From NCBI RefSeq assembly GCF_016808095.1, contig NC_068973.1:30870077-30934076 (forward strand): a DNA stretch of 64,000 nucleotides. The letters run 5' to 3'. The number at the start of each line of letters is the position of its first letter. Within the stretch, counting starts at the first letter, position 1. The position numbers and the translations under genes were made by a program. Shown here in pieces: positions 20,641-32,470 of this stretch. The stretch comes from Vigna angularis (taxonomy: Eukaryota > Streptophyta > Magnoliopsida > Fabales > Fabaceae). The notes under the pieces were generated by a model. That model was not told the DNA's origin and searched no databases. It saw only the letters and a list, made by a program, of their open reading frames with translations.

Positions 20641-23600
20641 TCCAAGGGACCATTTTTTGTAAAACTCATGGTTCAGAAACTACAGTGGTAGCAAAGGCAA
20701 AATAAGTGAGGACTTCAGGCAAATGTTTTGCACATGAAAGTACAAATACCTTGGTCATTTTTTATCTGAGTACCTTTGAAACAGATTCTTTCCTTGAATC
20801 TTCTAGTTAACACAAGAAGCTTTGTTTGTTTTGCTTTTTTATTTTGTGTTCTTATAAGTGCAAGTTTATCTAAATAGAGTCTATGCCTTAATTGAAAGGT
20901 TACCTTATTTTGAAATAAGATTGATTTATGTTGTGTGGTAGGGACTATGGTAGAAACTTTTGAAGATAACAGGTACAAGTCTGGGTCTAAGAAATCGGCA
21001 CTTAGATTAGTGGATATTATTGGGCTTGGATCTAGGCCTAAATTGGAGAAGAAACTTAAGTTTGCTTTTTATTCACCATAAGCTTTCTAAGTATAGTATT
21101 TTATTCTTTGACCATACCTCTCGGTACACACCAAAGTTATTGCAGAGATACAATCACTTCTGTTTTGTTGGGAAGTAAAATGGGTATGTACGATGATAGT
21201 CAAGATAATCACGCAATGAGCCTTAGTGCAAATGAATACTCCTAGTTGTGCAGCCTTATTTTTTTAATTCCAAGTTATCATAAGTCATGTGCATCCTGAT
21301 GCAATTTTAAATCTCGTCTTGTTTTAGTTATTCTGTTGTGTTGTGTTTCTTTCGTTTGATTGATCTCTGAGTGTTTGAAAAGCTTTGAATAAACCAAATA
21401 AGGCAATGAGAACATGTTCTAGCCTTGGTGATACAAGCTGACGCACTAGAAATCAATTGTAGTTTAAATTCTATTTTAAATTGTGAATCTGTTTTTCAGT
21501 TGAATTTCTTTGATTATAGAGCTTTGTACAACTTTGTTTGATGTTGTTGAAGGTTGCAAAAGGTGTAGCAAACCATAACAAGCAATGAAATGCAATATGC
21601 ATAGCTTGGTTGCTCAAAACCATTAGCATTGTGCTGTTTCAGTTTCATTCCAAGCTTTTGACCGTGCTTAAATGTTTGAATTGTGTAATCTGAGTTTGAA
21701 TCATGCTAAGCTTCATTGTTCTAGCTTAGTTCAGTATAATTAAACTTCCTTGAGTCAATTTTAGTGCTGTTATAGTCTTTGAATCTGTTAAACTTGATTT
21801 TCGTGGTGTGTTTGATGAAAAATCTGCATAGTTGAGTCATTACAGGTCATTTTTCGTGCTGCAGTGATTTTGTGATGTTAGAGAGTTTAAACAAGTCCAA
21901 TTTGATGTCTTAAAACTGTTAGAACAATTCAATTAAAGTCAGATTGACCTGTGTGCAATTTAGTGTGTTGAAACCTTCATTTTGAGTGATTTAGGGAACT
22001 TGCAAAGTGAATTTCACTTCCAGTTCTGTTTTGAGCCAAAATTGAGTTTATACAAGTGTATTTTGATGATTTGAAACTGTTCAAATGGTTAGTAAACTTG
22101 TGCACAAAATCACTTCTAAAACCATTCATTTTGGGTCAATTTTGGGAAGTAAAACGGTGATTTTGAGTAGCAGTCTGGTTTTGTGTCAATTCAAAGTTGA
22201 AACATGTTTAAAATAATTAAATAAAGTTGCTTAAGTGGTCAGATTTAATGCAGAACCATTGTTGCATCATTTGAGTCACAAACTATCAAACTTAGAGTCA
22301 TTTTCTTGGTGTAGAGTTTAAAATTAGGTGTTGTTTTGATGAATTTGCTTTTAAATTTGATTTGGATTGCAGCAAGACATGGTTCAGTGATTTAAAACGG
22401 AACTAAATGATTAAAAGAAGAAAAGCAAAGTGCTAAAAAGGATGAAGAACCATGCAACCCAGTCAAAAACCAAAAACATCAAAACTAGTTTTCTTTGAGG
22501 CATTTCATCAAACACCTTTGTTTTTTATCAAACAGTTTCAAGTTAAAGCCATTTCAACCTGCATTTTAATTTCTTTGCTTTCTTAATATGTTCTAGCACC
22601 TTTCTTAGGATCCATTTGAGTGCCTACTTCTGTTCTACACCCATTTTTATTGCTTTTAAGCTTTTTGGCCTCTTAAGTTGTCCAATTGAAGTCAAATTTT
22701 GGTCTTGAAACTGCTGCAAATTGCTAATCTGTTTGGTGACTGTTTTGAATGATTTTAATGGTGCTGTGAAGTCCAATTGGACCATCCAAGTTGCAAAACC
22801 CTTCCCCTACCAAGGTAGCATCTTAGGAAGTGGAGAGGGAGCAAAATTATGAGTTTAAAGGGGTTGTCCAACAAGCTGAATTTGCACTTTCCACCAGCAT
22901 AAAACATTGAAATTTGACAACTCCTATAGCCAAATTTGGAAAGACAAGCCAAATAGCCAAGTGATGGTGAGATTGAGTATTTATCACCCAAAAGAAAGTT
23001 GTTACTGGAGATAAAACGCCTAAAACAAATTAGAAAGAGTGTTTGTGAGGTTACACCTAAAGCAAAATTGTCTTGACCGAGAGAATTTTGTTTGAGATTC
23101 CAAGTGCTGAAAAATCCATTTTGCCAAATCTGAATTGTGCCTTTTTTAGTGAGACTTTTACAGTTTCTAATTTGAAAAGAATTTGAAGTGATAAAAAGGG
23201 TTTTGAATTAAATTGTTTGATCAGGTTTACAACTTAAGGTGCAGATTTTAACTTCCTGAAGTTGATCAAAACAGTTTCACCAAGTCTTGATTAGATAATT
23301 TTGCTTTTTTTGTACTAGCTAATTTAGTTCTGTTTAGTCTGGAATATTTGGTGGCTATAACAGTGCAGGTCTGTGAAGTCTTAAAGGAAGACTTTGAGTT
23401 GATCCTTGATATAGGGAATGTGGAGATCATCAAATCTCTTTTTGATTGCATCTCAATTGTTATATCTAAGTTGTTCCAGAGTAGAAAACATGTCTTGCAC
23501 TAGCCAGTTTTGGTCTACAAAAATGTGAAACAACAATGTATAAGGGGTGAAGGATCCAAACAAGCATGGAAGCAACTCAACAAGTTTCAAAGTAGTGCAT

Positions 23601-23783
23601 ACATGGAGCAACAATGTAGTGTAGCTTTGGAATTCTAAATTTGTAATTTGTGTTAGATTTAATTTTCTTTTATTTTTCTTGTAAAAGGTCATTTCAAACC
23701 AAGTGTTTGGAAGAGTCCTTGATGTAGTTGTAAGCATAAAAAACCATATATTCTTGAACATATCATCCTTGATGTACCAAACT
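20641..23783. other. Long non-coding stretch, unrecognised
   Basis: No ORF above 113 codons on either strand. The longest ones overlap T-rich, intron-like text and match nothing I know. Phrases like GAAACTGTT, TTTGAGTCA and CAGTTTTG recur loosely from 21480 to 22400, suggesting a decayed internal region of a non-coding retroelement. Confidence 0.45.
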
Positions 23784-25460
23784 AATATCATCATTCATAT
23801 TGAACATAAGCATTTTTTCTAGTTGTACAAAACCAGCTTCAGAAATAATCACATCAGAATGAGTACATAATTAGTTACTGCACCAATAAATGTGATAAAA
23901 TTTATCTTCAAGAACCACTAGATTTGTTCTACATAACGATTTTAGTTGTATAGAACCAGCTTCATAAATAACCACATATGAATGAGTACATAACCAGTTA
24001 CTGCACCAATAAATGTGATGAAATTTATCCTCAAGAACCACTATATTTGTTTTACATAATGAGTTTCATACTAGACCACAAACCCGTGATTGGATAATCA
24101 CTTATTGGACTAACTAATATGATCCTTCATATTCAATTTAAGCATTTTTGTAGATGTATATAAACAACTTAAGAAATAACCACATACAATTGAGTATATA
24201 ACCACTTACTACACCAATAAATATGATAAAATTTATCTTCAAGAAGTAGTAGATTTGTTGTATATAATGACTTTCATACTACACCACATACCCTTGATTG
24301 GATAACCAGTTACTGCATCAAACTCATTTGATCCTTCATATTGAACTTAAGCAGTTTTTTAGTTGTTCAAAACCAGCTTAAAAAATAACCACATATGAAT
24401 GAGTATATAACCAGTAATTGCACCAATAAATGTGGTGAAATTTATCCTCAAGAACCCCTAGATTTGTTCTACATAAGGAGTTTGATACTACACCACATAT
24501 CCTTGATTGGATAACCACTAACTACACCAAACTCATTTCATCCTTCATATTGAACTTAAGCAGTTTTTTAGCTCTACAAAACCAGCTTTAGAAATAACCA
24601 CATACAAATGAGTACATAATCAGTTACTGTACCAATAAATGTGATGAAATTTATCCTTAAGAACCCCTAGATTTTTTCTACATAAGGAGTTTGATACCTC
24701 ACCACATACCCTTTATTGGATAACCACTTACTGCACCAAACTCATTTGATCCTTCATATTGAACTTAAGAGTTTTTTAGTTGTACAAAACCAACTTCAGA
24801 AATAACTACATAGGAATAAGCACATAACCAGTTACTGCACCAATAAATGCGATGAAATTTATCCTCAAGAACCACTATATTTGTTCTACATAACGAGTTT
24901 CATACTAGACCATAAACCCTTGATTTGGATAACCATTTACTTGACTAACTAATATGATCCTTCATATTCAACTTAAGCATTTTTGTAGATGTACATAATC
25001 AGCTTTAGAAATAACCACATAGAATTGAGTAAATAACCAGTTACTGCACCGATAAATATGGTGAAATATATCGTCAAGAACAACTACATTTGTTGTATAT
25101 AACGACTTCCATACTACACATACCCTTGATTGGATAACCACTTACTACATCAAAAGTAATATGATCATTTATATTGAACTTAAGCATTTTTTTTATTCGA
25201 ACATAACTAGCTTTGGAAATAACCACATAGGACTTAAGACATAACCAGTTACTGCACCAAAACTTGTGAAATCAGTTTTTGACCTACACTTGTGTAATTT
25301 GCTTTAGTCATTCTACTTTGCTGTGATATGATTTAAGTCTTATTCAAGTGCAAGATTGGATGATCGCTTATTTTTTATTAATGATTTCGTCAAAAGTACA
25401 GAACTAGTTTAATTCATAACCACATATTGCTCAAGGTATAACCAGTTACTGCACCATATT
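23784..25460. repeat. Satellite-like tandem array, ~208-bp monomer, about eight copies
   Basis: The landmark ACCAATAAATGTGATGAAA recurs at about 23884, 24007, 24215, 24424, 24633, 24841, 25050 and, diverged, 25257, with a last partial at 25452. Periods are 123, 208, 209, 209, 208, 209, 207 and 195, so the first unit lacks about 85 bp. Other conserved phrases are GATTGGATAACCACTTACT and AACTTAAGCATTTTT. AT-rich, no coding potential. Confidence 0.9.
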
Positions 25461-25720
25461 GACGAAAATTAGGGTTTCTACTATTTGGAGGAGATGATGA
25501 TGTGTCAAGGGTGTTAATGGCCACGTCATTTAAAACTATACTATCAGCATGCCACATAACATCCTCCTTAACGACGTCTTCTCAATTTGACGGAAAATCT
25601 CTATTTGATTCAATTTTAGAAAAATAAGGACCCAATTGAGACGCCGAAAAAGAAAGGGACCTATTTGAGATTCTGAAAAAAATAGGGTCCTAGAGAGATA
25701 TTAAACCATTTTTTTATGTG
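25461..25720. other. Dispersed-repeat edge
   Basis: It contains GACCCAATTGAGACGCC and GGGACCTATTTGAGATTC-type wording, a style common in legume dispersed repeats. No ORF. No defined ends. Confidence 0.4.
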
Positions 25721-26032
25721 GGCTAGTTTCTAACTCGACTTACTTAGAACCCGACTCACCCGGGTTGAACTCGTGGTGAGCTGGGTTGGTGAGCCAACCC
25801 ACCTAATTTAATTTAATTATTTATTATTTTGTGTTTCAATATTATTAGTTAGCATTTTTTTATTATATTGTAGATGGGCAAAAGAAAGAAGATGTTTCAA
25901 GAGAGAAAAATATTATAGATTTATCTATTCAAGACCAAATATTATAAATGGACATATGATACAAAAATTATCAATCTTAAAAACTTATTTGTTCGTCTTT
26001 TGTGCTTGTTTTTGGATTACACTTAGATTGTA

Positions 26033-26082
<50 letters not shown>

Positions 26083-26340
26083 AATTGTCTTTGGAAGTGA
26101 AATCATTTTAGAGTAAAATTTATTTAGATTTGAATTAATTTTTTATTTTATTTAAAAAAAACTTATAATTGAGTGAGCCTGTGAACCAACCTGTTTAACC
26201 CATCAATCCGTGATAGGTCGAATCGGGTTCAAATTTTTCCAACTTACTAATAAATGAGCCGGGTTGGATTGACTCACTAAGTGATCAACCCGTGGTGGGT
26301 CGGGCTGGGTCGGGCCGAATTACCCGTTTTGACAACTCTA
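25721..26340. mobile_element. MITE-like element (possibly hAT) containing an AT microsatellite
   Basis: Two GC-richer flanks full of GGGTTG/CAACCC words (25740-25800 and 26165-26330) enclose an AT-rich core with an uninterrupted AT run at about 26036-26080. The right end, ACCCGTTTTGACAACTCTA, resembles the reverse complement of hAT-type termini (TAGAGTTGTCAAAA). The left end is diverged, so the inverted repeat is not proven. It directly abuts copia RT sequence, as if inserted there. Confidence 0.5.
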
Positions 26341-27337
26341 ATCATAAAGGAGTTGACACGACATATATTCTATTTTATGTTGATGACAACATTCTCACAA
26401 CATCCTCTAGTGCTCTTCATAATTCCATTATGTCACTCCTTGCTTCTGAATTTGCTATGAAAGACTTGGGTCCTTTAAGCTATTTCCTAGGTATTGTTGT
26501 TACACGAAATGCAGGTGGGTTGTTTCTTTCCCAATGTAAATATGCACAAGACATTATTGAGCAAGCTGGCACGAGCTCCTGTAAGCCATCCACCACGTCG
26601 GTCGACACTGAGCCTAAACTCAGTGCATCTTCGGGACCCCCCTTTTCTGATCCTACACACTATCGCAGTTTAGTAGGAGCTTTGCAATATCTCACATTCA
26701 CAATACCTGATATATCATATGTTGTACAACAAGTTTGTCTACATATGCATGCGCAAAAAGATGAACACATGCATGCTCTTAAAAGAATTGTGCGCTACAT
26801 TCAAGGCACTCTTGATCATGGTTTACATCTTCACCCATCTTTACTCTCCGATCTTCTCTCCTACATTGACGTTGATTGGGGTGGATGCCTAGATACTAGA
26901 CGTTCCACCACTGGATATTGTGTTTTCTTTGGAGACAACCTCATCTCATGGTCCTCAAAGCGTCAGCCAACCTTATCTCGATCTAGTGCTGAAGCAGAAT
27001 ACAAAGGAGTAGCTAATGTGGTCTCTGAATCTTGTTGGATACAGAATTACCTCTTCGAACTACATCATCCAATTCATAAAAGTCACACTAGTCTATTGTG
27101 ACAATATCAGTGCAATCTATCTCTCAGGTAATCATGTTCAACATTAGCGCACCAAACACATTGAGATAGATATACAATTCGTTCGTGAGAAAGTGGCTAG
27201 GACAGGTTCGTGTCATTCATGTTCCGTCACGTTTTCAAATTGATGACATCTTCACTAAAGGGCTTCCGCGCATATCTTTTGAAGATTTTAGAGACAGTCT
27301 CAACGTACGAACACCTCCCGCTTTGACTGCGAGGGTG
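26341..27337 (+). pseudogene. Ty1/copia reverse transcriptase-RNase H fragment
   Basis: Begins abruptly inside RT with TTYILFYVDD, the catalytic YVDD box, then EFAMKDLGPLSYFLGI and YRSLVGALQYLT. RNase H follows: SYIDVDWGGCLDTRRSTTGY, LISWSSKRQPTLSRSSAEAEY. The first frame runs to 27101. Near 27085 it shifts, and the C-terminal part (YCDNISAIYLSGN, HIEIDIQFVREKVARG, IDDIFTKGLP) continues in another frame to about 27340. Gag, protease and integrase are absent. A purine run precedes the LTR at 27338. Confidence 0.88.
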
Positions 27338-27535
27338 TGTTAGATAACATAAATAAATTAATAACATATATTTCTCTTGTAAATAATTATTAGAAATCAA
27401 TCATCTGAATAGAATCCATAATCATAGGGATTCACAATCTAGGGATTCACAATCATAGGATCCATAATCATATACTATTCCTCTTTGATGTATATATTAT
27501 GATATAAATGAAAATGATAAAGATGATTTCTAACA
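27338..27535 (+). repeat. 3' LTR of the truncated copia element
   Basis: 198 bp starting TGTTAGA and ending TCTAACA, a perfect terminal inverted pair, directly after the RNase H end and the tract GCGAGGG (probable polypurine tract). The typical short copia LTR length fits. No 5' LTR partner lies in the window. Confidence 0.8.
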
Positions 27536-27831
27536 TATTTAATGAGATATTGACTTTCTAATATTAAATGATATTTAGGTAAAAATCAAATAAATATAGA
27601 AAATATTACATATTCGACTTTTAGATAATGTGTAAACTAAATAAAAGTTAATATAAAATTTTTAAATTACTTATTAAATAAAATATGTTTTAGTAATTTA
27701 AAATGAAAACATATATATGTGGAAAGAAATCGAGTAGTATTTATTTATATCTGTATTTGAATGTAAAAATTGTTTATCAAAGCTGAAATGAACTCAAATA
27801 CTATTTACGACAATAAACTTATGGGTTAAAT
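27536..27831. other. AT-rich spacer
   Basis: No gene, repeat boundary or ORF seen. Confidence 0.5.
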
Positions 27832-27995
27832 ATGTTTTTCGTCCCTTAATTATCACACGATTTTGGGTTTAGTCCCTACTCGAAACTTTGATGGTTTTTA
27901 GTCCTCATAGTTTTTAAACTCTTATTATTAGTCCTTAGAATTGGACGACGTTAATTTTTAGTAGATGTGGCAAACGACGAGGCCACCTCTTATGC
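27832..27995 (+). repeat. GGTTAAATATGTTTT dispersed repeat, copy 1
   Basis: Begins GGGTTAAATATGTTTTTCG and continues with TTTTGGGTTTAGTCCCT and GACGTTAATTTTTAG. It shares wording with the copies at 43074 and 44441. I know this start as a very common legume repeat end, but I cannot assign its superfamily securely. No oppositely oriented partner was found before 29.7 kb. Confidence 0.7.
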
Positions 27996-28095
27996 CAGTT
28001 TGCCTCTTCACTCTCTGCCAAGTTACTTTTTTTTTATCTGGCCAATAAGAATTTGACACTTATGTAATGGCCATTCTCGTTCTTCCTCCCTCACC

Positions 28096-28591
28096 CTAAC
28101 TGCAACTGGAATTTCAACCGTCAAAAGGACTCAGTATGTTGCTGCCAAAGCCGCTGCTCAGCGTCTCGCTCAAGTCATGGCTTCTCAGACTGCCGACGAC
28201 GACGAAGACGACGACGACGAAGACGACGAAGACGACGACGACGGCGACGACGACAAAGATCTAGGTTTTCACTACAATGCTCCCCCGCCTCTATCTCTCT
28301 CTAGGAACTCTACTAAGTCCAATGCCGCTCTCAGATCGCCATCTCCTGTCGCGGTCCGATTCTTCCCATTCCACTCCACATTTATCCCATCCATCATTAA
28401 CTGACTTCCTTTCATACTGCTGCTTCCTTTTATGTGAGTGTGTATATGTATAATAATGCCTGCCTGTCCACCCCCTAAACTACAATTACAATTCGGGATT
28501 CCATTAAATTTACAGGTTTCCGTTTGATACTGGATTCGTTCTACCAAAAGATTCAAAACATCAGCGTGAGGCTTCTGTACTTCGCGATGAG
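28096..28591 (+). pseudogene. SCD2-like gene fragment
   Basis: Translation gives [29 protein letters not shown], an Asp/Glu run (28190-28260), then [15 protein letters not shown] and SPSPVAVRF. This is the order I recall near the N-terminus of STOMATAL CYTOKINESIS DEFECTIVE 2 proteins, which act in vesicle traffic. A second exon-like piece lies at 28516-28591: it follows TTACAG, contains KDSKHQREASVLRDE, and ends before GTTAAT, matching SCD2 again. The rest of the gene is absent. The fragment keeps intron sequence, so it was copied as genomic DNA. Flanked left by the GGTTAAATATG repeat and right by a copia leader. Confidence 0.6.
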
Positions 28592-28718
28592 GTTAATTAC
28601 CTCTCTTTCCATTTTTTTTTTGTGTTTCTAACTTTCAATGAAACAGAATTCAACGTGTTAATTTTTGAGGCCCACGCCCTTCTAAATTCACTTAAACAAA
28701 TCTCTGCTCTACCTGCAG

Positions 28719-28744
28719 GTTTGATACTGGATTCGTTCTACCAA
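28719..28744 (+). repeat. 26-bp duplicate of SCD2-like exon sequence
   Basis: Bases 28522-28547 and 28719-28744 are identical (GTTTGATACTGGATTCGTTC plus CTACCAA). The second copy follows its own CCTGCAG acceptor-like end and joins directly to the GC-rich copia leader, so it marks the breakpoint of the chimera. Confidence 0.85.
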
Positions 28745-29106
28745 CGACGGTGGCCGGCGATGGACGGTGGCCGGCGGCGGGCAGCGGCGGACGGTGGCGG
28801 GCGACGAAGAACTGTGGCGCCGGACAGATATATATTACGAGACAGAAACCAGAGCGGGATCGATCCGCTCTGATATCAACTTAAGATTGAAACTGTAAAA
28901 TAATTCTAGAGGGCTTAATTGATCCCTCTCACAATCTTCTATTTATAAGAATAAATTGATACACAAGTACATGATAAATAGGGTAACCCTAGACATAATA
29001 TAATCATGATAAATAGGGTAATCCTAGACACAATATAATCATAATAAATAGGATAACCTTTGACACACTATAATGATGATGATAAAATAGGATAAATATC
29101 CTAACA
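28745..29106 (-). mobile_element. 5' end of a second Ty1/copia element: LTR, primer-binding site, leader
   Basis: On the minus strand the LTR runs from 29106 (TGTTAGGATATTTATCC) to about 28880, with a TATA-like CTTATAAATAGAAG at 28950-28937. Next is a mutated initiator-Met primer-binding site (TTGATATCAGAGC, 28879-28867; canonical TGGTATCAGAGC). A GC-rich leader rich in GCCGGCCACCGTCC repeats follows to 28745. The element then stops where SCD2-like DNA begins. Three related ~45-bp units with GATAAATAGGGTAACCCTAG wording lie inside the LTR (28975-29070). Confidence 0.7.
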
Positions 29107-29640
29107 AAAGAAATTCTTAAATTCTAAATTTAAACGTGCTCAACAATAAAATTCACAAACTCACTTAGTCCAGCATCTTTATTCATCATGCACATGTATA
29201 CAAAAGTACAAATCAACTGAGATGATTAGGCTACTGCGAAGCATCACGAATTTTTGAAAAAGATGAAGTTCAAATTGATGAAAGCAGGAAGAAACTAGAG
29301 CGAAAACATAGAGAAAGAGAAGGTTTACATACAAATAAGAGAATGAAAAATGAGAAAATGGATCTTACAATTTGTTCCAATTGAACATGTTATTAGTTGC
29401 AAGAATGTTTTTTATTACACAATTTATATATAAATTTAAAATGTTTTTAGAATTGAATTCATCACAAAATTTAGCTATAAAATTGCATTTAATGAAAGCA
29501 TATAATCAGCCTAATCAAACTTGCATAAATTAAATTTACTAACGCTGTTAAACAACAAGAACCAAAACTAATTTTAAAAATACAATGGCATTAAAGTTTC
29601 GATCAAGAACCATTTTCAATTTTACAAAAGAAACATTTTT
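29107..29640. other. AT-rich non-coding DNA
   Basis: No ORF or repeat terminus recognised. Confidence 0.5.
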
Positions 29641-29648
29641 TCTTTTAC

Positions 29649-29755
29649 TTGTGTGTTACTTATGTGTGTATGTGTTACTTGTGCGTGTTACTTGTGTTAC
29701 TTGTGTTACTTGTGTGTGTTATACTTATGTGTGTGTTACTTATGTGTGTTGTGAA
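29649..29755 (+). repeat. TGTGTTACT-type low-complexity tract
   Basis: Repeats of TGTGTTACTTGTG and relatives for about 105 bp, ending where PPR homology begins at 29756. It supplies a false N-terminus to the ORF that crosses it. Confidence 0.8.
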
Positions 29756-30775
29756 ACATAAGAAAATAGTTCCTGATTTCCTGACTTATACTTCCATGAT
29801 TAACGGGCTCGGTGAAGCTGGAAACGTTGTGGAAGCACGCCAACTGTTTAGTGAAATGTTTAGTTGGAACAAGATGCTTATATTTAATGTGTCACTTATA
29901 CAAGCTGGAATGGTTGAGAAAGGTTTGACTCCTAATGTTGTCACTTATACAACATTGGTTGATGGCCTGTGTAAACGTGGTGAGGTAGATATAGCAAATG
30001 AACTTCTTGAAATGTCTTAGAAGGGCCTTCAACCAAATGTCTGCACATATATTGCACTAATCAATGGTCTTTGTAAGGTAGGAAATATAGAGCAAGCCAT
30101 AAAAATTATGGAAGAAATGGATCTGACGGGGTTTTATCCTGACACTATTACATATACACTCATAGACGCTTATTGTAAGATGGGTGAAATGGCCAAGGCT
30201 CATGAAATGTTGTGGGTTATGCTTGGTAAAAGACTTAAGCCTACAATTGTTACATTCAATGTGCTAATGAATGGGTTTTGAATGTCAGGGATGTTGGAAG
30301 ATGGTGAAAGACTAATTAAATGGATGTTCGAAAAAGGTATAAGGCCGAATGCCACAACATTCAATTTTCTCTTGAAGCAGTACTGTATTAGAAAACATGT
30401 GTGCTACAACAAAGATTTATAAGAGGATGTATGCTCAAGGAGTGATGCCTGACAATAATACCTATAATATTTTGATTAAGGGGCACTGTAAAGCTAGAAA
30501 TAGGAAAGAGGCATGGTTTTTGCATAATGAAATGGTTGAAGAGCGATTTAGTCTAACTGCTGCTTCCTATAATGCTCTTATAAAGGGTTTCTGTAAGAGG
30601 AAATTTGTGCAGGCTAAGAAGCTATTTGAGATGAAACTCAAGGCTTTGTTGTAGAAAAAGAGATATATATGATATTTTTCTTGATGTAAACTATGAAGAG
30701 CGGAACTGGGAAAATACTCTTGAGATTTGTGACGAACAAATAGAGAAATGTCTTGTTAAGAGAACTTAGTTGACT
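29756..30775 (+). pseudogene. PPR pseudogene, copy 1 (C-terminal half)
   Basis: Pentatricopeptide repeats are readable in pieces: KKIVPDFLTYTSMINGLGEA, GLTPNVVTYTTLVDGLCKRG, then after stops QGVMPDNNTYNILIKGHCKA and LTAASYNALIKGFCK. Several stops and frameshifts occur (for example TAG at about 30018 and TGA at 30279), and the N-terminal half is missing. It is homologous to 37888-38960 with an offset of about 8.13-8.19 kb. Wording is closest to the At1g05670-like mitochondrial PPR group as I recall it. PPR proteins bind organellar RNA; this copy is not functional. Confidence 0.85.
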
Positions 30776-31025
30776 TTTGCATATGCCACTTTAAGATGGA
30801 ATTATCAGGGCAGTAATTATGTGTTGCTCCTTCTTTTTTGGTAGTTCCACTGAAAGTAACTTTCGTATGATGACACCAATTACTCTCATGATTAGAGGAG
30901 TGGCATGGGACTTCCAGATATTTTCCAATTCCAAAATATTGAAACAGAACAATACAATAGCGCACACATACACGAGGGAGTTTTACATTCTCAAATTCCA
31001 TAGAAAACTTCAAGATTTTTTAGGG
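30776..31025 (+). other. Downstream flank of PPR pseudogene 1
   Basis: Former 3' UTR of the PPR gene, matching 38957-39210. No other content. Confidence 0.6.
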
Positions 31026-31349
31026 TAATATTGGGATTGTGCATAGGCCCAAATCCCTTTACCCTAATAAGTTTATGCAACAAATGTAATAGAGATTTCT
31101 TCGAATGTGATAGAAATTTTTTAGTAGAAGAATGTAAATAGAGATTTTAAATAGAAGTAATTCTTGCAGCTTTCTATATTCCTATTATAGCTTTCCTATC
31201 CTTTAAGACCTATTATAGAGAACTGTGATGAATAATGATAAATTGATGATTTACCTCAGAATTGATGTACTGCTAAAATTTGAAATTCTTTCAAAGGAAT
31301 TGTTAATAATCATTTATTGCTAAGACTTGTTTTCATGAAAAATCATTAC

Positions 31350-31408
<59 letters not shown>

Positions 31409-32470
31409 TAAAACTAATTAAATAGGTTTAAATAATTTAAACGGTAAAAAGGCTATATATAAAACTAATTAAATAGGATTAAATAATTTAAACGGTAAAA
31501 GGGCTATATATAAAACTAATTAAATAGGATTAAATAATTTAAACGGTAAAAAGGATATATATATATATATATTTTGCCGTATTTATTTAGTTTTATATAA
31601 TTTTTTTTTAAAATTCAAACACTTAAAACTGTTAAGTTTTCATTTCTCTCTTCAAATTCTTCGGATCCTCACAAAGTCCATTCTCTCTCTTCTCTTCCCT
31701 CTCATATTTACTCACTCTCACAGACAACTATCATTAGTGTAGTGGAAGTCGATGATCAACCAGCAAGTGATGATTTCAAAATGGGTAAGATACAGCTACA
31801 TTTTATTTAAGTAATTGTTTATATAATTATTCGTATTATGTTTTTAAGATTGTTCTATGTTAATTCCTGGAATTAAATTCAAATAAACTTTGAGTATATC
31901 TTTTTCTGGTTATTATTCTTTATCAAGAATTTATTAACCTTTTCTTTTTCTCTTTAACAAACCCTAATTTACGTGCAAATTCATAAATACACTTCTTTAT
32001 TTTTATCTTTCCTTCACAACTTATCTCCAGTTACTCTTATTTCACACTTCTAATTTATTTTTCTCTTCTCCTCGTCTCCTTTCCTAATTTATTTCTTTTA
32101 ATTTATGCATTTTCTTGGAAATCTTGAGTTTATTACTTTAGGTTTTTGCAGTTTAGACTTCTAATTTATTTTCTTGCACTTCTATTTCATTCTATTACGT
32201 GTCTAAACTTCTTGCAATTTAGAAATTCTATTGGATTTGGCTGCAGGTGCGGTGAGGAGCAATAAATAAAAAGCAAACAAAAGTGGGTTGAATTTTATTA
32301 CGTGTGTAAATTCGAGTTAGTAGTGTGCCTTGAATTTTATGACTAGTTATCAATTCTTGATCTTAGGATTGGATTGTTGAAAAGAATAAATCGGGAATGA
32401 GAAGTGGAATAAATATTTATGTTCTTCAGGCAAGTTTATTTTTAAAGCACATTTATTTTTCTTTATAACT
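31026..32470 (+). repeat. Non-coding part of the 8.2-kb duplication, copy 1
   Basis: Matches 39211-40740 with indels (offset about 8.19-8.26 kb). Landmarks are TTGTGCATAGGCCCAAATCC, TATCTTTTTCTGGTTATTATT and TTGGATTTGGCTGCAGGTG. The part from 31620 onward resembles a gene leader with CT-rich blocks, but no ORF follows. It holds an AT run at about 31345-31410. Confidence 0.8.
31410..31560 (+). repeat. 51-bp tandem repeat, three copies
   Basis: AAAACTAATTAAATAGG followed by TTTAAATAATTTAAACGG starts at 31410, 31461 and 31512, between two AT-dinucleotide runs. Copy 2 of the large duplication lacks this expansion. Confidence 0.9.

Noticed and set aside
20315..20978. Coding exons in the GC-richer stretch after 20 kb
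   Set aside because: No frame longer than 87 codons, no splice-consistent joining and no recognisable motif.
28177..28404. Stand-alone acidic protein (Asp-rich ORF)
   Set aside because: The frame continues upstream without a natural start as SCD2-like sequence and has no downstream exons, so it is a gene fragment.
29649..29755. Cys/Leu/Val-rich hydrophobic N-terminus of the first PPR reading frame
   Set aside because: It is a translation of a TGTGTTACT low-complexity tract; PPR homology starts only at 29756.
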